A stretch of DNA of 48,921 nt from Streptomyces bambusae (GTDB lineage: Bacteria; Actinomycetota; Actinomycetes; Streptomycetales; Streptomycetaceae). Every line of letters starts with the position of its first letter. The first letter of the stretch is position 1. The translations under genes and the position numbers were made by a program. The notes beneath the pieces were generated by a model. The model made no database searches and was not told the origin of the DNA. It worked only from the letters and a program-made list of their open reading frames with translations. The DNA is taken from NCBI RefSeq assembly GCF_020532645.1, contig NZ_JAJAUZ010000054.1:1-48921 (forward strand). Direction: 5' to 3'. Positions 1-8,695 of this stretch are shown here, piece after piece.

Positions 1-1119
1 GTCCCCGTTCACATCACCGGAATACAACTCGATGGCATTCCACACCCAACCGGCTGCCGCAGGGACCCCATAGCTGCTGGTGAACTCCTGGGTGCGGCCC
101 GCGGCGTCCGCGAGGCCGGTGTACATCTTGATCGAGCCGTCCGCGTGCCGGTACATCATGCCGATGTCGCTGCGACGGTCGCCGTTGAAGTCACCCGTGA
201 CGAGCTTCATCGCGCTGCGGTCCCAGCTGCCCGCTGGAACCGTGTACCCGGCGGTGAAGTCACCGAAGCCGCCGTCCGCCTTCCCGAGGGACCCGTAGAA
301 GCCGATGGAGCTGTTCGCGTGGTGGTAGACCATCACGGCGTCGGAACGGCCGTCGCCGTTCAGGTCCCGCTGCACGGTCGGGCGTCGCGTCGTCTCGCCG
401 ATCCAGCCGGCGAGGTCGTCCGTGCGGCTGGACACGGCGCCGGTACGGGCTTCGGTCGGGGCCGTGCCCAGGCAGCCGCCCTGCCAGGAACGGCTGTTGA
501 CGCCGACCAGCTCATTCGCCGCATTCAGCAGGGGGCCGCCGGTGTCGCCCTTGCAGAGGGCATCGGTGCCCTTGCCCGTGATGGTGAGCGTGGTGGCATC
601 GGAGCCGTTCAGGGTGAAGGCACCGGTGTGGGGAGCGTCGGGCACCCATGTGGTCCTGGTGCGGCCGAAGCCCACCGCTCTCAGATCGGCGCCCGCCGAC
701 GGGGTGGAGCCCGCCTGCCGGACGCCCGCGATGCCGGCGGCGGGAGCGGCGAGGCGCGCCAGGACGACGTCCCGGTCGGCCCGCGGCACGAGCTCGGCGA
801 CCTCGATGCGCTTGCCGTCGGAGAGGGTCGCGGTGGACTTCAGGGCGGGCGCACCCGCCGGTACGACGGAACCGGCCGTCGCGGCGAAGCAGCTCGAGGC
901 GGTCAGGACCCAGGAGTCCTCGACGAGCGAGCCGGTGCACGCCCGGCTGTTCGGCTCGTCACCGATGCTCAGCCTGACGACGGAGGGGTGCCCGCCGGCC
1001 GGCGCCTCCGCGCCGGAGACGGCTCGGGCGGAGCCGGCAGGAACGAGGCCTGCGACGACCGCGGCGGCGGTCACGAACAGGCCTGATATCCGCGCAGTGC
1101 GCGGACTGAGTGCAGACAT
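1..1119 (-). CDS. Secreted trypsin-fold pseudoprotease with FG-GAP repeats (partial)
   Basis: The ATG is at 1119 and the frame stays open to the window edge (373 codons), so the C-terminus is missing. Residues 1 to about 32 form a signal peptide ending near SARA. Residues ~33-235 read as a chymotrypsin-fold (S1) domain. The His motif, normally TAAHC, is TASSC (T73-C77), and the GDSGGP serine motif is GDTGGP with Thr193 in place of the nucleophile. The Asp region DVVLARL is kept. After the domain come at least three FG-GAP/VCBS calcium-binding-type repeats (DLNGDGRSD, DFNGDRRSD, DVNGD), typical of secreted Streptomyces proteins. What I see is a protease fold without His and Ser. I infer a non-catalytic binding or decoy role outside the cell. 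A sequencing artefact is unlikely because two separate motifs are changed and the frame is intact. Confidence 0.85.
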   Translation of the reverse strand, partial: MSALSPRTARISGLFVTAAAVVAGLVPAGSARAVSGAEAPAGGHPSVVRLSIGDEPNSRACTGSLVEDSWVLTASSCFAATAGSVVPAGAPALKSTATLSDGKRIEVAELVPRADRDVVLARLAAPAAGIAGVRQAGSTPSAGADLRAVGFGRTRTTWVPDAPHTGAFTLNGSDATTLTITGKGTDALCKGDTGGPLLNAANELVGVNSRSWQGGCLGTAPTEARTGAVSSRTDDLAGWIGETTRRPTVQRDLNGDGRSDAVMVYHHANSSIGFYGSLGKADGGFGDFTAGYTVPAGSWDRSAMKLVTGDFNGDRRSDIGMMYRHADGSIKMYTGLADAAGRTQEFTSSYGVPAAAGWVWNAIELYSGDVNGD

Positions 1120-1244
1120 GTGCGGCTTCCTCTGGGGACGGGGGTTCGGCGACGGGACCCGCGGGACTCGGGTCGGCATGCACGGATCGGTGGTGCCGTG
1201 CGGTCCCGCGGGGAAAGGCGGTCCCGCGGTGTAAGGCGCTTCCG

Positions 1245-1745
1245 CTATCTGGTCGTTCGGATTTCGACCAGTACGTGTTCGCGGCCGTCGGTGGACTCGC
1301 CGACTCCTTCCCAGGTCTTCGCGGGGATGTCGTAGGTGGTCCGGTCGTCCTCGGCGGTCATTTCGAGGTGGGTGGTGGTGACGTCGCTGGTCCGCACCCC
1401 GTGGACGGACGGGAGTTCCAGGGCGAGGTAGCCCTTGGTGCCGGTGACCTTGAAGCACACGTCCGCCCGGCCGCGGGCGAGGAAGCGCAGGAGGTTCGGC
1501 TCGCTCGCGCAGTCCGCGAGCGTGATGTGGCCGTCGCCGCGCTTGAGGAGGATGCCCTGTTCCGCCAGGATCCTGTCGGCGTTCGGGTAGCCGTAGTCCT
1601 CGATGGCGTATCCGGGTCCCGCATCGGCGACGGGTTCGGTGGCGGTGGCGTGGGAGGGCTGCCCTGCGGTCGTCACGGTCCATGCCAGGGCGCCGGCCAC
1701 GGTCGCCACGGCCAGAGCGCGTACCCATGCGTTGCGTCGCTTCAT
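1245..1745 (-). CDS. Small secreted protein of unknown function
   Basis: 166 codons. I chose the ATG at 1745 because GAGGA lies 6 nt upstream; an in-frame ATG at 1772 has no such site. The N-terminus (KRR, then a hydrophobic stretch to about residue 35, HATA) is a Sec signal peptide. The mature part of about 130 residues starts near GYAIEDYGYPNAD and contains LADC and ADVCF, so two cysteines that could form a disulfide in the exported protein. I do not recognise a catalytic motif. The gene lies 95 bp downstream of the ALF-repeat gene on the same strand, so the two are probably co-transcribed. It may be a partner of that large exported protein; this is inference from position only. Confidence 0.75.
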   Translation of the reverse strand: MKRRNAWVRALAVATVAGALAWTVTTAGQPSHATATEPVADAGPGYAIEDYGYPNADRILAEQGILLKRGDGHITLADCASEPNLLRFLARGRADVCFKVTGTKGYLALELPSVHGVRTSDVTTTHLEMTAEDDRTTYDIPAKTWEGVGESTDGREHVLVEIRTTR

Positions 1746-1840
1746 CACAGTCCTCGGGTCGTCGACGTTCATAGGGAGTCGGCAGGGGAATTGCGCGGCT
1801 GCCGCTGGTGGTTGGGGTCCTTTGTGTGTTCCGTGGCGCG

Positions 1841-4800
1841 TCACGGCCCCAGCGTGACGTTGAACTCGATGACCTGCGTCTTGGGGGACATCGGCCCGGA
1901 GCCGCCGAAGAGTTTGTTCATGGCCGAACCGACGGTCTTTTTCCACACATCCGTGTACCCGATGACGGGGACGTGGGTCGCGGACTCGACGCTCGACACG
2001 TTGAACACGGTGTAGCGCCACACGACGGAGCCGTCGTCGTTCTTGTGGATGGGGGTCATCCTGACGAGGTGCGAGCCCAGGAACGCGTACGCAAGGTTTC
2101 CGGTGAGACCGCCGGTGGCGATCGCCCCGTAATCCCACGAGTAGTTCAGGACGCCGTCGAAGCCGCCGAGACCGTAGTCGTATGCGTAGGTGCGGCCCAG
2201 CTCGTAGTCCCCGCTGCGGGTGCGGGCGGCGAAGTAGGCGATGACGTACTTCGTGTACGCGTGGTCGCGGTAGAGGGTGGTGAACGGGTCGTCCGGGCCG
2301 AAGCACTGTGACTTGGGGCCGGTTCCGGTGAGCCAGTCCACGCCCAGCTCCCACGGGCTGGTGTTGTTGTCGGACTCGATCGGCCGGCCGAACGGCGTCA
2401 GGCAGCTCTCGGCGCCGGACGGGAGGCCGTCTTCCTGGGGCTTGATGGGAACGGTCGCGTTCTTCAGCGCGTTGTTGGCGGCCTCGCGCTGCGCCGCCTC
2501 GATGACGAGGTCCTTGGCTTCGGACGCGGCCCGGGCGGCCGCGGCGGCGTTCATGCCCGCCGCGAACGCCGCCAGCCGGGCGGCCACGGCCGAGACGGCG
2601 GCCCGGGAGGCGTAGTCGGCGGCGACGCCGGCCGACTGGACGGCCCGGCTCGCCGCCTGGCGCGCCACGTTGCCCGACGTACGGGCGGCAGCGGCAGCCC
2701 GGCGGGCGGTCTCGGCGGACTGGGCGGCGGCGGTTGCGGACCGTTCGGCGGCTTCGGCGTTCCTGCGTGCTTCGTCGCCGGACTGCCTGGCGTCGGCCGC
2801 GTAGCCCCTGGCGAGTTCGGCCCACTCGGCCGCCTTCTCGGCGGCGTTGCGTGCGAGGGCCGCCGCCTCGGATGCGCGTGCCGCGTTCTCCTGCGCTTCC
2901 CGGGCGACCTTGGCCGCGCCGGCGATCATCGCGCGGATCGCGCTGATGTGCGTGGCGTGGTCGTGGTCGAGCCGCGCGAACTCGTACTGCGTGCCGGCGA
3001 TGAACCGGCGCAGCGAGGGCGTGTCGCCTTCGAGGGCGACCTGGGCGGCCGCCTTGACGTAGGGGCCGCCGGTGGCCAGGAGGGTGGTGGCCTTCACGCG
3101 GTCGTCCTCGCGGACGGCCGCGGCCCGCTCGACGTGCAGGAAGGAGTGGAGGGCCTGGGCGGTGCCCTTGTCCAGCGCGGCCTCGGCTGCGCGTCGTACC
3201 GCGGGGCCGGTGGCGTCGTCGGCCAGGAGCGTGGTCACCTCGACGCGGTTGTCCTCCTTGGCGGCCTCGATCGCCCCCGTCTCAAGGAAAGTCCTGATCT
3301 TCGCGGCGTCCCCGGTCTTCAGCGCCTCGGCGGCGGCCAGGGCCACCTTCTGCGTCGAAACCGCCGCCGTCGCGGCGGCGTTCTCGGTGTTGTCCTGCCG
3401 CAGGGCGATGGTGCGGTCAGCGTCGATCCAGTGGGCGACGTCCTCGTCCGAGCCGGCCAGCGCGTACTCCGCGGCCGTCCGGGACCACGTACCCGCCCGG
3501 CCGATGAGCCGGACGGCTGCCGTGCGGCCGGCCGTCACGGCTTCCGCGGTCCTGCCGTCCCGCAGCGCCGACTCGGCGGAGCCGATGAGCGCGAGCAGCT
3601 CCGCGTCCAGGCGTGCTTCCTGCGTCCGCTCCCGGTCGAGCCGTTCGAGGTGGTCCGTCTCCGCCTTCGCGTCGGCCCGCGCCTGTTCGATCGCCTCCGC
3701 CGTCTCCTGGGCCAGCGTGGCGGTCTCGGCCTCGCGCGCCGCCTGCTCGACCTCGGTGGCCCGGGCGACGGCGTCGGCGGCCTTGTCCGCGGCCTCGACG
3801 GCCGCGCCGGCGGCGGCCGTCGACCGGTTGGCGTAGTCCACCGCCTGGCCTGCATGGTCGGCCGCCTCCACGGCGGCCGCGGCCGCCCTCTCGGCATGGC
3901 CGGCCGCACTGTTGGCCGCGTCCCGTGCCGTGCGGGCGGCGGCGGCCGCCTGTCCGGCGAGGTTCCTCGACGCGCTCGCCGCCTGCGTCGCCCTGGCCGC
4001 GGCCGCCTCGGCCACGGCGGCTTCCCGCTGCGCCACTGCGGCCTCGGACTGGGCGGCACCGGAGGCCGTGGCCGCGTCGGCCGAAGCGCGGGCGGCGGCA
4101 GCGGCGTTGGCTGCCGCGCCGGCCGCGGCATCGCCTGCGGAGGCGGCCGCCACGGCGGACTGGGCGGCCAGGTCGGCCTTCTGCGCCACGCTGCGGACGA
4201 GCTGCACCATCGCCGTGGCGGCCTGCGCCGCCGCCCGGGCCGCGCCCGCCAGGGCCATGTCCTTCGAGGCGGCGATCGAGGCTGCGTACGCGGCGGTCGC
4301 GGCGCGGCCTGCCGCTGCGGCCGCCGCGGCCGCGGCCTGCGAGGCCGCGACCGAACGCTGTGCGGCGGCCTGCGCCGTGCGCGACGCCGAGACGGCGGTC
4401 GTCGCGGCCGCGGCCGCGCCCCTGGCCGCCTGCGCGGCCTTGTTCGCCGCCTTGGCCGAGCGCTGGACGTCCTGTTCGGCGGCCTCGGCCTCGGCCCTGG
4501 CCTCCAGCGCGGCCTCCTTGGCCCGCTCCGACGCCTTGACCGCCTGCTGGGCCATCTCCACGGCCTCATCGGTCTTCCGGCCGGCGCGCAGCCCCTCCGC
4601 CTCCACGACCTTGACCAGCTGCTGGATCGTCGCCTTCTCTTCGTCCCGCGCCCGGGCGATGAACTGGCCCGTCTCCAGGAACCACTGGATGGCCCGCGGT
4701 GTCCCGTCGTCGAGTGCCCGTTGCGCGTACTCCCGCACCTGCGGGGACGCCGTCACGAGGACGGACGTCACGCGTACCCGGTCGTCCTCCTCCTGAGCGG

Positions 4801-5368
4801 TGAACCGTCCACCGCTGAGGAAGGCGCGCAGTGCGAAGTCCGAGTCGGCCTGCAATGCGGCGGAGGCCGCACGCTTGACGGCGTGTCCCCCGCGGGCCAT
4901 GACCGTGGTCACGGCGACTTCGAGGTCCTCGCGCACCGCGGTACGGAAGCCGCCCTTGAGGAAGGCCTCGACAGCGGCCGTTCCACCGGAGAGGGCCACG
5001 CCGATACCCTCACGCGTGGCCCGGCCGGCCGTGACGAGGGAGCGGGTGAGCGTGAACCTGTTGTCCTCGGCGCGGGCCGCGGGCAGCTTCTCGTCGAGGA
5101 ACGTCCGCACGTCCGCCGCGCTGCCCACCAGGGCTGCGGCCGCGGCGGCGCGGACGGCCCGGCCGCCCTTCCTGTGCGCCCAGACGACCTTGCCGCGGTC
5201 GGTGTCCGGCAGACCGGACCCCTCGGGCACCGGTGCCCCGGCCGTCCCGCTCGCCGCGTACGCGGGACGGGTGAGGACCGTGCAGTTCGGCAGGGCGCAG
5301 CCGGCCGCCACCCCGGCCAACGAGGCGAGCACCTGACGCCTGCTGAACTGCCGTGAACGCCCAGCCAT
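1841..5368 (-). CDS. Tat-exported ALF-repeat protein with unique C-terminal domain (polymorphic-toxin-like)
   Basis: 1175 aa from the ATG at 5368 (GGGGAG with 5-nt spacing); a GTG one codon upstream sits too close to that site. The N-terminus has twin arginines (SRRQVL, R10-R11) and a hydrophobic core, so Tat export is expected. Residues ~60-240 carry four short ALF-type repeats (pattern: A..AL..G....V..FL..G...A...D......), and a second set lies at ~600-790. Between and after them are long alanine-rich, heptad-like coiled-coil stretches (~250-590 and ~800-960). The last ~205 residues change completely to an aromatic, beta-rich, non-repetitive domain with two cysteines (ESCLTP, KSQCFG) and many Tyr/Trp. 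ALF-repeat proteins in actinomycetes often end in variable domains. The architecture fits an exported effector or adhesin, but I recognise no toxin active site. Confidence 0.8.
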   Translation of the reverse strand: MAGRSRQFSRRQVLASLAGVAAGCALPNCTVLTRPAYAASGTAGAPVPEGSGLPDTDRGKVVWAHRKGGRAVRAAAAAALVGSAADVRTFLDEKLPAARAEDNRFTLTRSLVTAGRATREGIGVALSGGTAAVEAFLKGGFRTAVREDLEVAVTTVMARGGHAVKRAASAALQADSDFALRAFLSGGRFTAQEEDDRVRVTSVLVTASPQVREYAQRALDDGTPRAIQWFLETGQFIARARDEEKATIQQLVKVVEAEGLRAGRKTDEAVEMAQQAVKASERAKEAALEARAEAEAAEQDVQRSAKAANKAAQAARGAAAAATTAVSASRTAQAAAQRSVAASQAAAAAAAAAGRAATAAYAASIAASKDMALAGAARAAAQAATAMVQLVRSVAQKADLAAQSAVAAASAGDAAAGAAANAAAAARASADAATASGAAQSEAAVAQREAAVAEAAAARATQAASASRNLAGQAAAAARTARDAANSAAGHAERAAAAAVEAADHAGQAVDYANRSTAAAGAAVEAADKAADAVARATEVEQAAREAETATLAQETAEAIEQARADAKAETDHLERLDRERTQEARLDAELLALIGSAESALRDGRTAEAVTAGRTAAVRLIGRAGTWSRTAAEYALAGSDEDVAHWIDADRTIALRQDNTENAAATAAVSTQKVALAAAEALKTGDAAKIRTFLETGAIEAAKEDNRVEVTTLLADDATGPAVRRAAEAALDKGTAQALHSFLHVERAAAVREDDRVKATTLLATGGPYVKAAAQVALEGDTPSLRRFIAGTQYEFARLDHDHATHISAIRAMIAGAAKVAREAQENAARASEAAALARNAAEKAAEWAELARGYAADARQSGDEARRNAEAAERSATAAAQSAETARRAAAAARTSGNVARQAASRAVQSAGVAADYASRAAVSAVAARLAAFAAGMNAAAAARAASEAKDLVIEAAQREAANNALKNATVPIKPQEDGLPSGAESCLTPFGRPIESDNNTSPWELGVDWLTGTGPKSQCFGPDDPFTTLYRDHAYTKYVIAYFAARTRSGDYELGRTYAYDYGLGGFDGVLNYSWDYGAIATGGLTGNLAYAFLGSHLVRMTPIHKNDDGSVVWRYTVFNVSSVESATHVPVIGYTDVWKKTVGSAMNKLFGGSGPMSPKTQVIEFNVTLGP

Positions 5369-5644
5369 CACAACTCCCCTGTCACCTGGTCGACTTCACC
5401 GCCCTTGCGGCTCGAGTGCCTTATCGAAGCCGCGCTTTGCGGGGCGCGTCCATTCCGGAAATCGGGACCTCCGGAAATGGCTGCAGCGAAATCGGCGGGG
5501 AATCGGGCCCGGCGCGACTTGGCCTGATGGCTCCGGCGGGCGTTGCGGCACAATCGCGCCAGGCTGGCATGAAGCGCACGGTGATCGGCGCCGGCGACAC
5601 TCGCCCCGCCGTACACCGGCCGGCGCTTGCCTGTCAGGACGGGA

Positions 5645-6210
5645 TCAGAATGCTTCTCGCCCGCCCGCGAGCTGGCGGGGGAAGAAGGCCACGATGTACA
5701 CCGCAGCCGCCGTCCGCTGGGCGGCCTCGGTCAGCTGGGGGGCGTAGGCGGTGCCGCCGGGGTCGGTGTACTGGCCGGGGCGGGCGGGGTCGTGGGTGGC
5801 GTCGTCACCGGCGGCTACCTCCCGGCTCTGCGGCGACCAGCGGGTGTTGAAGGGGGCGAGCCAGGACCGCGCCGACCTTGGCCCCGGCGGCCACTGGGCC
5901 GCGTGGCGGTCGGACGCCTGCCAGGGCACGCCGGCACCACCGCGGGAGTGGCCCATGGTGCCGACCCGGTCCATGGCCACGTGGCGCCGGAAGTCGACGC
6001 GCCGCGGCCTGCCGGGGGCCGCGTCGCGGAACGCGCCTGCGAGCGCCCCGCGCCCCGAGGCGGCGAGCTGCTGCCGCAGGGCCAGGTGCCGGGTGCGCAG
6101 GGCCCGGCCTTCGGAAGGGGCGGCTCCGTTCTCGGAGACGTCCGGCCCGGCCGGAGGTTGCCGCCGATCGGGATCGGATGTCCGCGTACCGGCCGGCCGC
6201 CCGGCACTGG
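5645..6210 (-). pseudogene. Remnant of a secreted alpha/beta-hydrolase (internal deletion, 5' decay)
   Basis: One frame, stop at 5645-5647, still reads as pieces of a Streptomyces alpha/beta-hydrolase. The pieces are a VSENG segment (~6130), a helix like LRTRHLALRQQL, then MDRVGTMGHSRGG with a GxSxG nucleophile elbow at 5936-5953, then FNTRWSP and the C-terminal helix AVYIVAFFPRQL. In the intact family roughly 150 residues separate the elbow from the FNTRW-type segment, which normally follows the catalytic His. Here only about 30 remain, and the His is gone (LAPFNTRW). No plausible start or signal peptide survives upstream, where the frame runs into the next gene's 3' end. I infer a dead gene. 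The 276 bp up to the ALF gene hold nothing I recognise beyond that gene's upstream region. Confidence 0.55.
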
Positions 6211-6246
6211 GGCGCGTCCCGTGCCCGCGCGCTCCAGGTCTCGGAG

Positions 6247-6786
6247 TCACGGGGCCGCCGGTGGGCCGTCTTCGCGCGCCGGCGGGTCGTGCTGGAGGCC
6301 CATCGACGCATGTACCGACGCCATGGGGCGGGCCCTGGCCCTTGCGGCAAGGTGCTCGAAATAGAGCATCGCGGGTGTCGTGAGCGCGCGCTCCCGGTAG
6401 ATGTAGGGGGCCAAGACCCTCCACATGGAGACAATGTTCAGTCCGTACGAACCGATGACCAGTTCCTCGTCCACCACCCCGTGGGCCACGAGCTTGCCCA
6501 CATCGTCATAGAACAGACTCACCCGGCGTATATGGCGCAACGGCTCGGGGGGCAACCTCCGGTATCCGTCCTCGGGTGAGTGCTCGGCTCGCAGCCGAGT
6601 GCTGATGTACGCGATCGCCTGTGAGAATTCGGCTTCACGTGTCTCCCAGAACAGCTCGATGACGATGGGAAGCACGTTGGAGTTCTGCGCGAGCCGCAGC
6701 TGACGCTGGGCGACGGCCACCGACGTGCCCAGCGCCGCCAGCGCTACGAGAACGGCGAGCAGGTTCAGCGCGAGCGAGAGGCTCAT
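6247..6786 (-). CDS. Membrane-anchored DUF4760-like protein
   Basis: 179 aa. The first ~25 residues (SLSLALNLLAVLVALAALGTSVAVA) form one N-terminal membrane segment. A short coiled region with QRQLRLAQNSNVLP follows, then a helical cytoplasmic domain containing ELFWETREAEFSQAIAYI and LFYDDVGKLVAHGVVDEELVIGSYG. This layout (anchor, then about 120 helical residues with a conserved F.D.VG..V..G..D) resembles the DUF4760 family of actinomycetes, whose function is unknown. The ribosome binding site is weak. The tail is Pro/Arg-rich and overlaps nothing. The family assignment is from memory of the pattern; the gene call itself is firm because the frame is well conserved in character. Confidence 0.75.
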   Translation of the reverse strand: MSLSLALNLLAVLVALAALGTSVAVAQRQLRLAQNSNVLPIVIELFWETREAEFSQAIAYISTRLRAEHSPEDGYRRLPPEPLRHIRRVSLFYDDVGKLVAHGVVDEELVIGSYGLNIVSMWRVLAPYIYRERALTTPAMLYFEHLAARARARPMASVHASMGLQHDPPAREDGPPAAP

Positions 6787-6969
6787 GGCGCGAGGCTGGT
6801 GCCGGTGCCGGGCCGGCGGAAGATGTCTTCCAGGCTCTGGTCTGCGCAGCAGGCGGCCGGGAGACGGAGTCCTCGCAGGCTTCGGAGATCGGCGGGCCGG
6901 CGGCCGTCGCCGCGCACGCCGCCGCCGGGCGGGGCCGTGGCCGGAGGTCGGCTGCGGCCCCGTCCGGGG

Positions 6970-8577
6970 TCAGCGGAGGGTGGGGAGCGTGTCGCGGGTC
7001 TCGTCGACGCCCTTGGGCTCCGTGCGGCGGGCGGCTGTCGGGGCCACGGCGGGGGCTTCGTCCGCGCAGACGGTGCCTGCCGCCGGCAGGGTCAGGTTCG
7101 CGAGATAGTCGTTGACGAGGGTGCTGATGCAGGCGCTGCGGTTGTAGGCGGTGTGGCCTTCGGCGGCGAAGGTGACCAGCCGGCCGTTCTCCAGGGTGCG
7201 GGACAGCGCCACGGAGTCGCGGTACGGAGTGTCCGGGTCGCCGGTCGTGCCGAGCACCAGGATCGGGGCGGAGCCGGCCGCCCGGTACGAGCCCTCGTAG
7301 CGGCTCGGGCGCGGAGCGGGCCACTGCGCGCACGCCGGCGCGTGGTTGTGGTCGTACGTCGGGGGGCCGAAGCCGATGGCCGGGCCGAGGAGGGGCGACG
7401 TCGTGGCGTGGGCGGTGACCAGCGGGCCGAGCAGCAGGGGCGAGGCCGGGTAGGCGCGGTCGGCGCATTCGACGGCCAGGTTGACGTTCAGGAAGTCGAA
7501 CGACGCCGGCGACGGCGGGTTCAGCAGGAACGACGTCTGCCGCGCCTGGGCCGCCCGCAGCGCCTGCCCCAGTGCGGGCCAGATCCGCTTGCCCGAGTTG
7601 ATGTTGAACATCAGGCGGTAGGCGAGGGTGTAGCCGGTCGCCGGGCGTCCGCTCGCGGTGACGACCGGGTCGACGTCCAGGGCCCGCTTGAGGTCCTCGA
7701 ACGCCTCGCGCGGGCGGCCGTCGCCGAACCCGCACGCGGCGGCGTTCGCCGCGCACCAGTCCAGGAACCGCCCGACGGCGGCGTCCAGGGCGGCGAACTG
7801 CGGCCCGTCGTAGGCGTACGGCAGGTCGGCGTAGCGGTGCGGGTCGTACCCGCCGTCCAGGACCATGGCGCGGACCCGGGAGGGGAACAGGGCGGCGTAG
7901 ACCGTGCCGACGTAGCTGCCGAAGGAGCGCCCGTAGAACGTCAGCTGCTCCTCGCCGAGTGCCTGCCGCAGCAGGTCGAGGTCGCGGGCGTTGGAGGCCG
8001 TACCGATGAACGGCACCAGGTCGCCGGCCCGTTCGAGGCAGGCCGCACCGAACTCGCGGCCCTGCCGGATCGCGTCCTGCAGGGCGCCCGGGCCCGGGAC
8101 GCCGCGGGCGGCGTCGACGGCGGCGGCGTACTCCTGGTCGTTCCAGCACTCGACCTGTCCGCTGCGGCCGACGCCGCGCATGTCGTAGCCGACGACGTCG
8201 AAGCCTTCGCGGAGCGCGGCGGGCAGGGCGGCGTAGCTGCTGCGGGCGAAGTCCACGCCGGAGTTGCCGGGCCCGCCGGGGTGCAGCACCAGGACGCCCG
8301 TGCGGCGCGCCGGGACGGTCGCCTGCTTGCGGGTCACCGCGATCTGCAGGGTGCGCCCGTCGGGATCGCGGTGGTCCAGCGGGACGCGGGCGGTCGCGCA
8401 CTCGAAGCCGTCGGCGGAGCCGGCGCAGGGTCCCCACGAGAGCACGGGGACGGCCGGCGGGCCCGCCGCCCGGGCGCCGGCCGGGGCACTCGTGAGCAGG
8501 GCGGCGACCGTGGCCAGGAGCAGGGTTATCACCCACGCGGCGCGGGCGCGGGCGAGTACGGGTAAGCGGTTCTGCAT
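6970..8577 (-). CDS. Secreted TAP-like alpha/beta-hydrolase (tripeptidyl aminopeptidase family)
   Basis: 535 aa, a normal length for secreted tripeptidyl aminopeptidases (SlpD/SlpE/Tap type). The signal peptide spans residues 1 to ~38. The oxyanion motif HPGGPGNSG is at 99-107, the nucleophile elbow GRSFGS has Ser218, the acid lies in GTTGDPDTP (Asp447 or Asp449), and the catalytic His475 is in AEGHTAY. The C-terminal TAP-like domain includes ACISTLVNDYL. Cysteines (C51/C60, C279-like pair, C484/C504) suggest disulfides, as expected outside the cell. Such enzymes remove N-terminal tripeptides from peptides or propeptides. The gene stands alone, with 118 bp to the next gene upstream and 183 bp downstream. 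Confidence 0.93.
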   Translation of the reverse strand: MQNRLPVLARARAAWVITLLLATVAALLTSAPAGARAAGPPAVPVLSWGPCAGSADGFECATARVPLDHRDPDGRTLQIAVTRKQATVPARRTGVLVLHPGGPGNSGVDFARSSYAALPAALREGFDVVGYDMRGVGRSGQVECWNDQEYAAAVDAARGVPGPGALQDAIRQGREFGAACLERAGDLVPFIGTASNARDLDLLRQALGEEQLTFYGRSFGSYVGTVYAALFPSRVRAMVLDGGYDPHRYADLPYAYDGPQFAALDAAVGRFLDWCAANAAACGFGDGRPREAFEDLKRALDVDPVVTASGRPATGYTLAYRLMFNINSGKRIWPALGQALRAAQARQTSFLLNPPSPASFDFLNVNLAVECADRAYPASPLLLGPLVTAHATTSPLLGPAIGFGPPTYDHNHAPACAQWPAPRPSRYEGSYRAAGSAPILVLGTTGDPDTPYRDSVALSRTLENGRLVTFAAEGHTAYNRSACISTLVNDYLANLTLPAAGTVCADEAPAVAPTAARRTEPKGVDETRDTLPTLR

Positions 8578-8695
8578 GGTGGGTCCTTCGGTACGAGCGG
8601 TACGGAACGGGCGCCAAGGTAACCGCCGCCCGCGGCGTTCACCAGTGACCGGCCGCGCCTCGGGAGCGGAGCCCGGGCCTCCGGCCCCGCCCGGT

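Noticed and set aside
2948..5356. 802-codon open frame opposite the ALF-repeat gene
   Set aside because: Antisense shadow of an alanine-rich gene; its product is Gly/Arg-rich with no domain.
5368..5616. 82-codon frame upstream of the ALF gene
   Set aside because: No ribosome site, composition like intergenic DNA, and it overlaps the ALF gene's promoter region.
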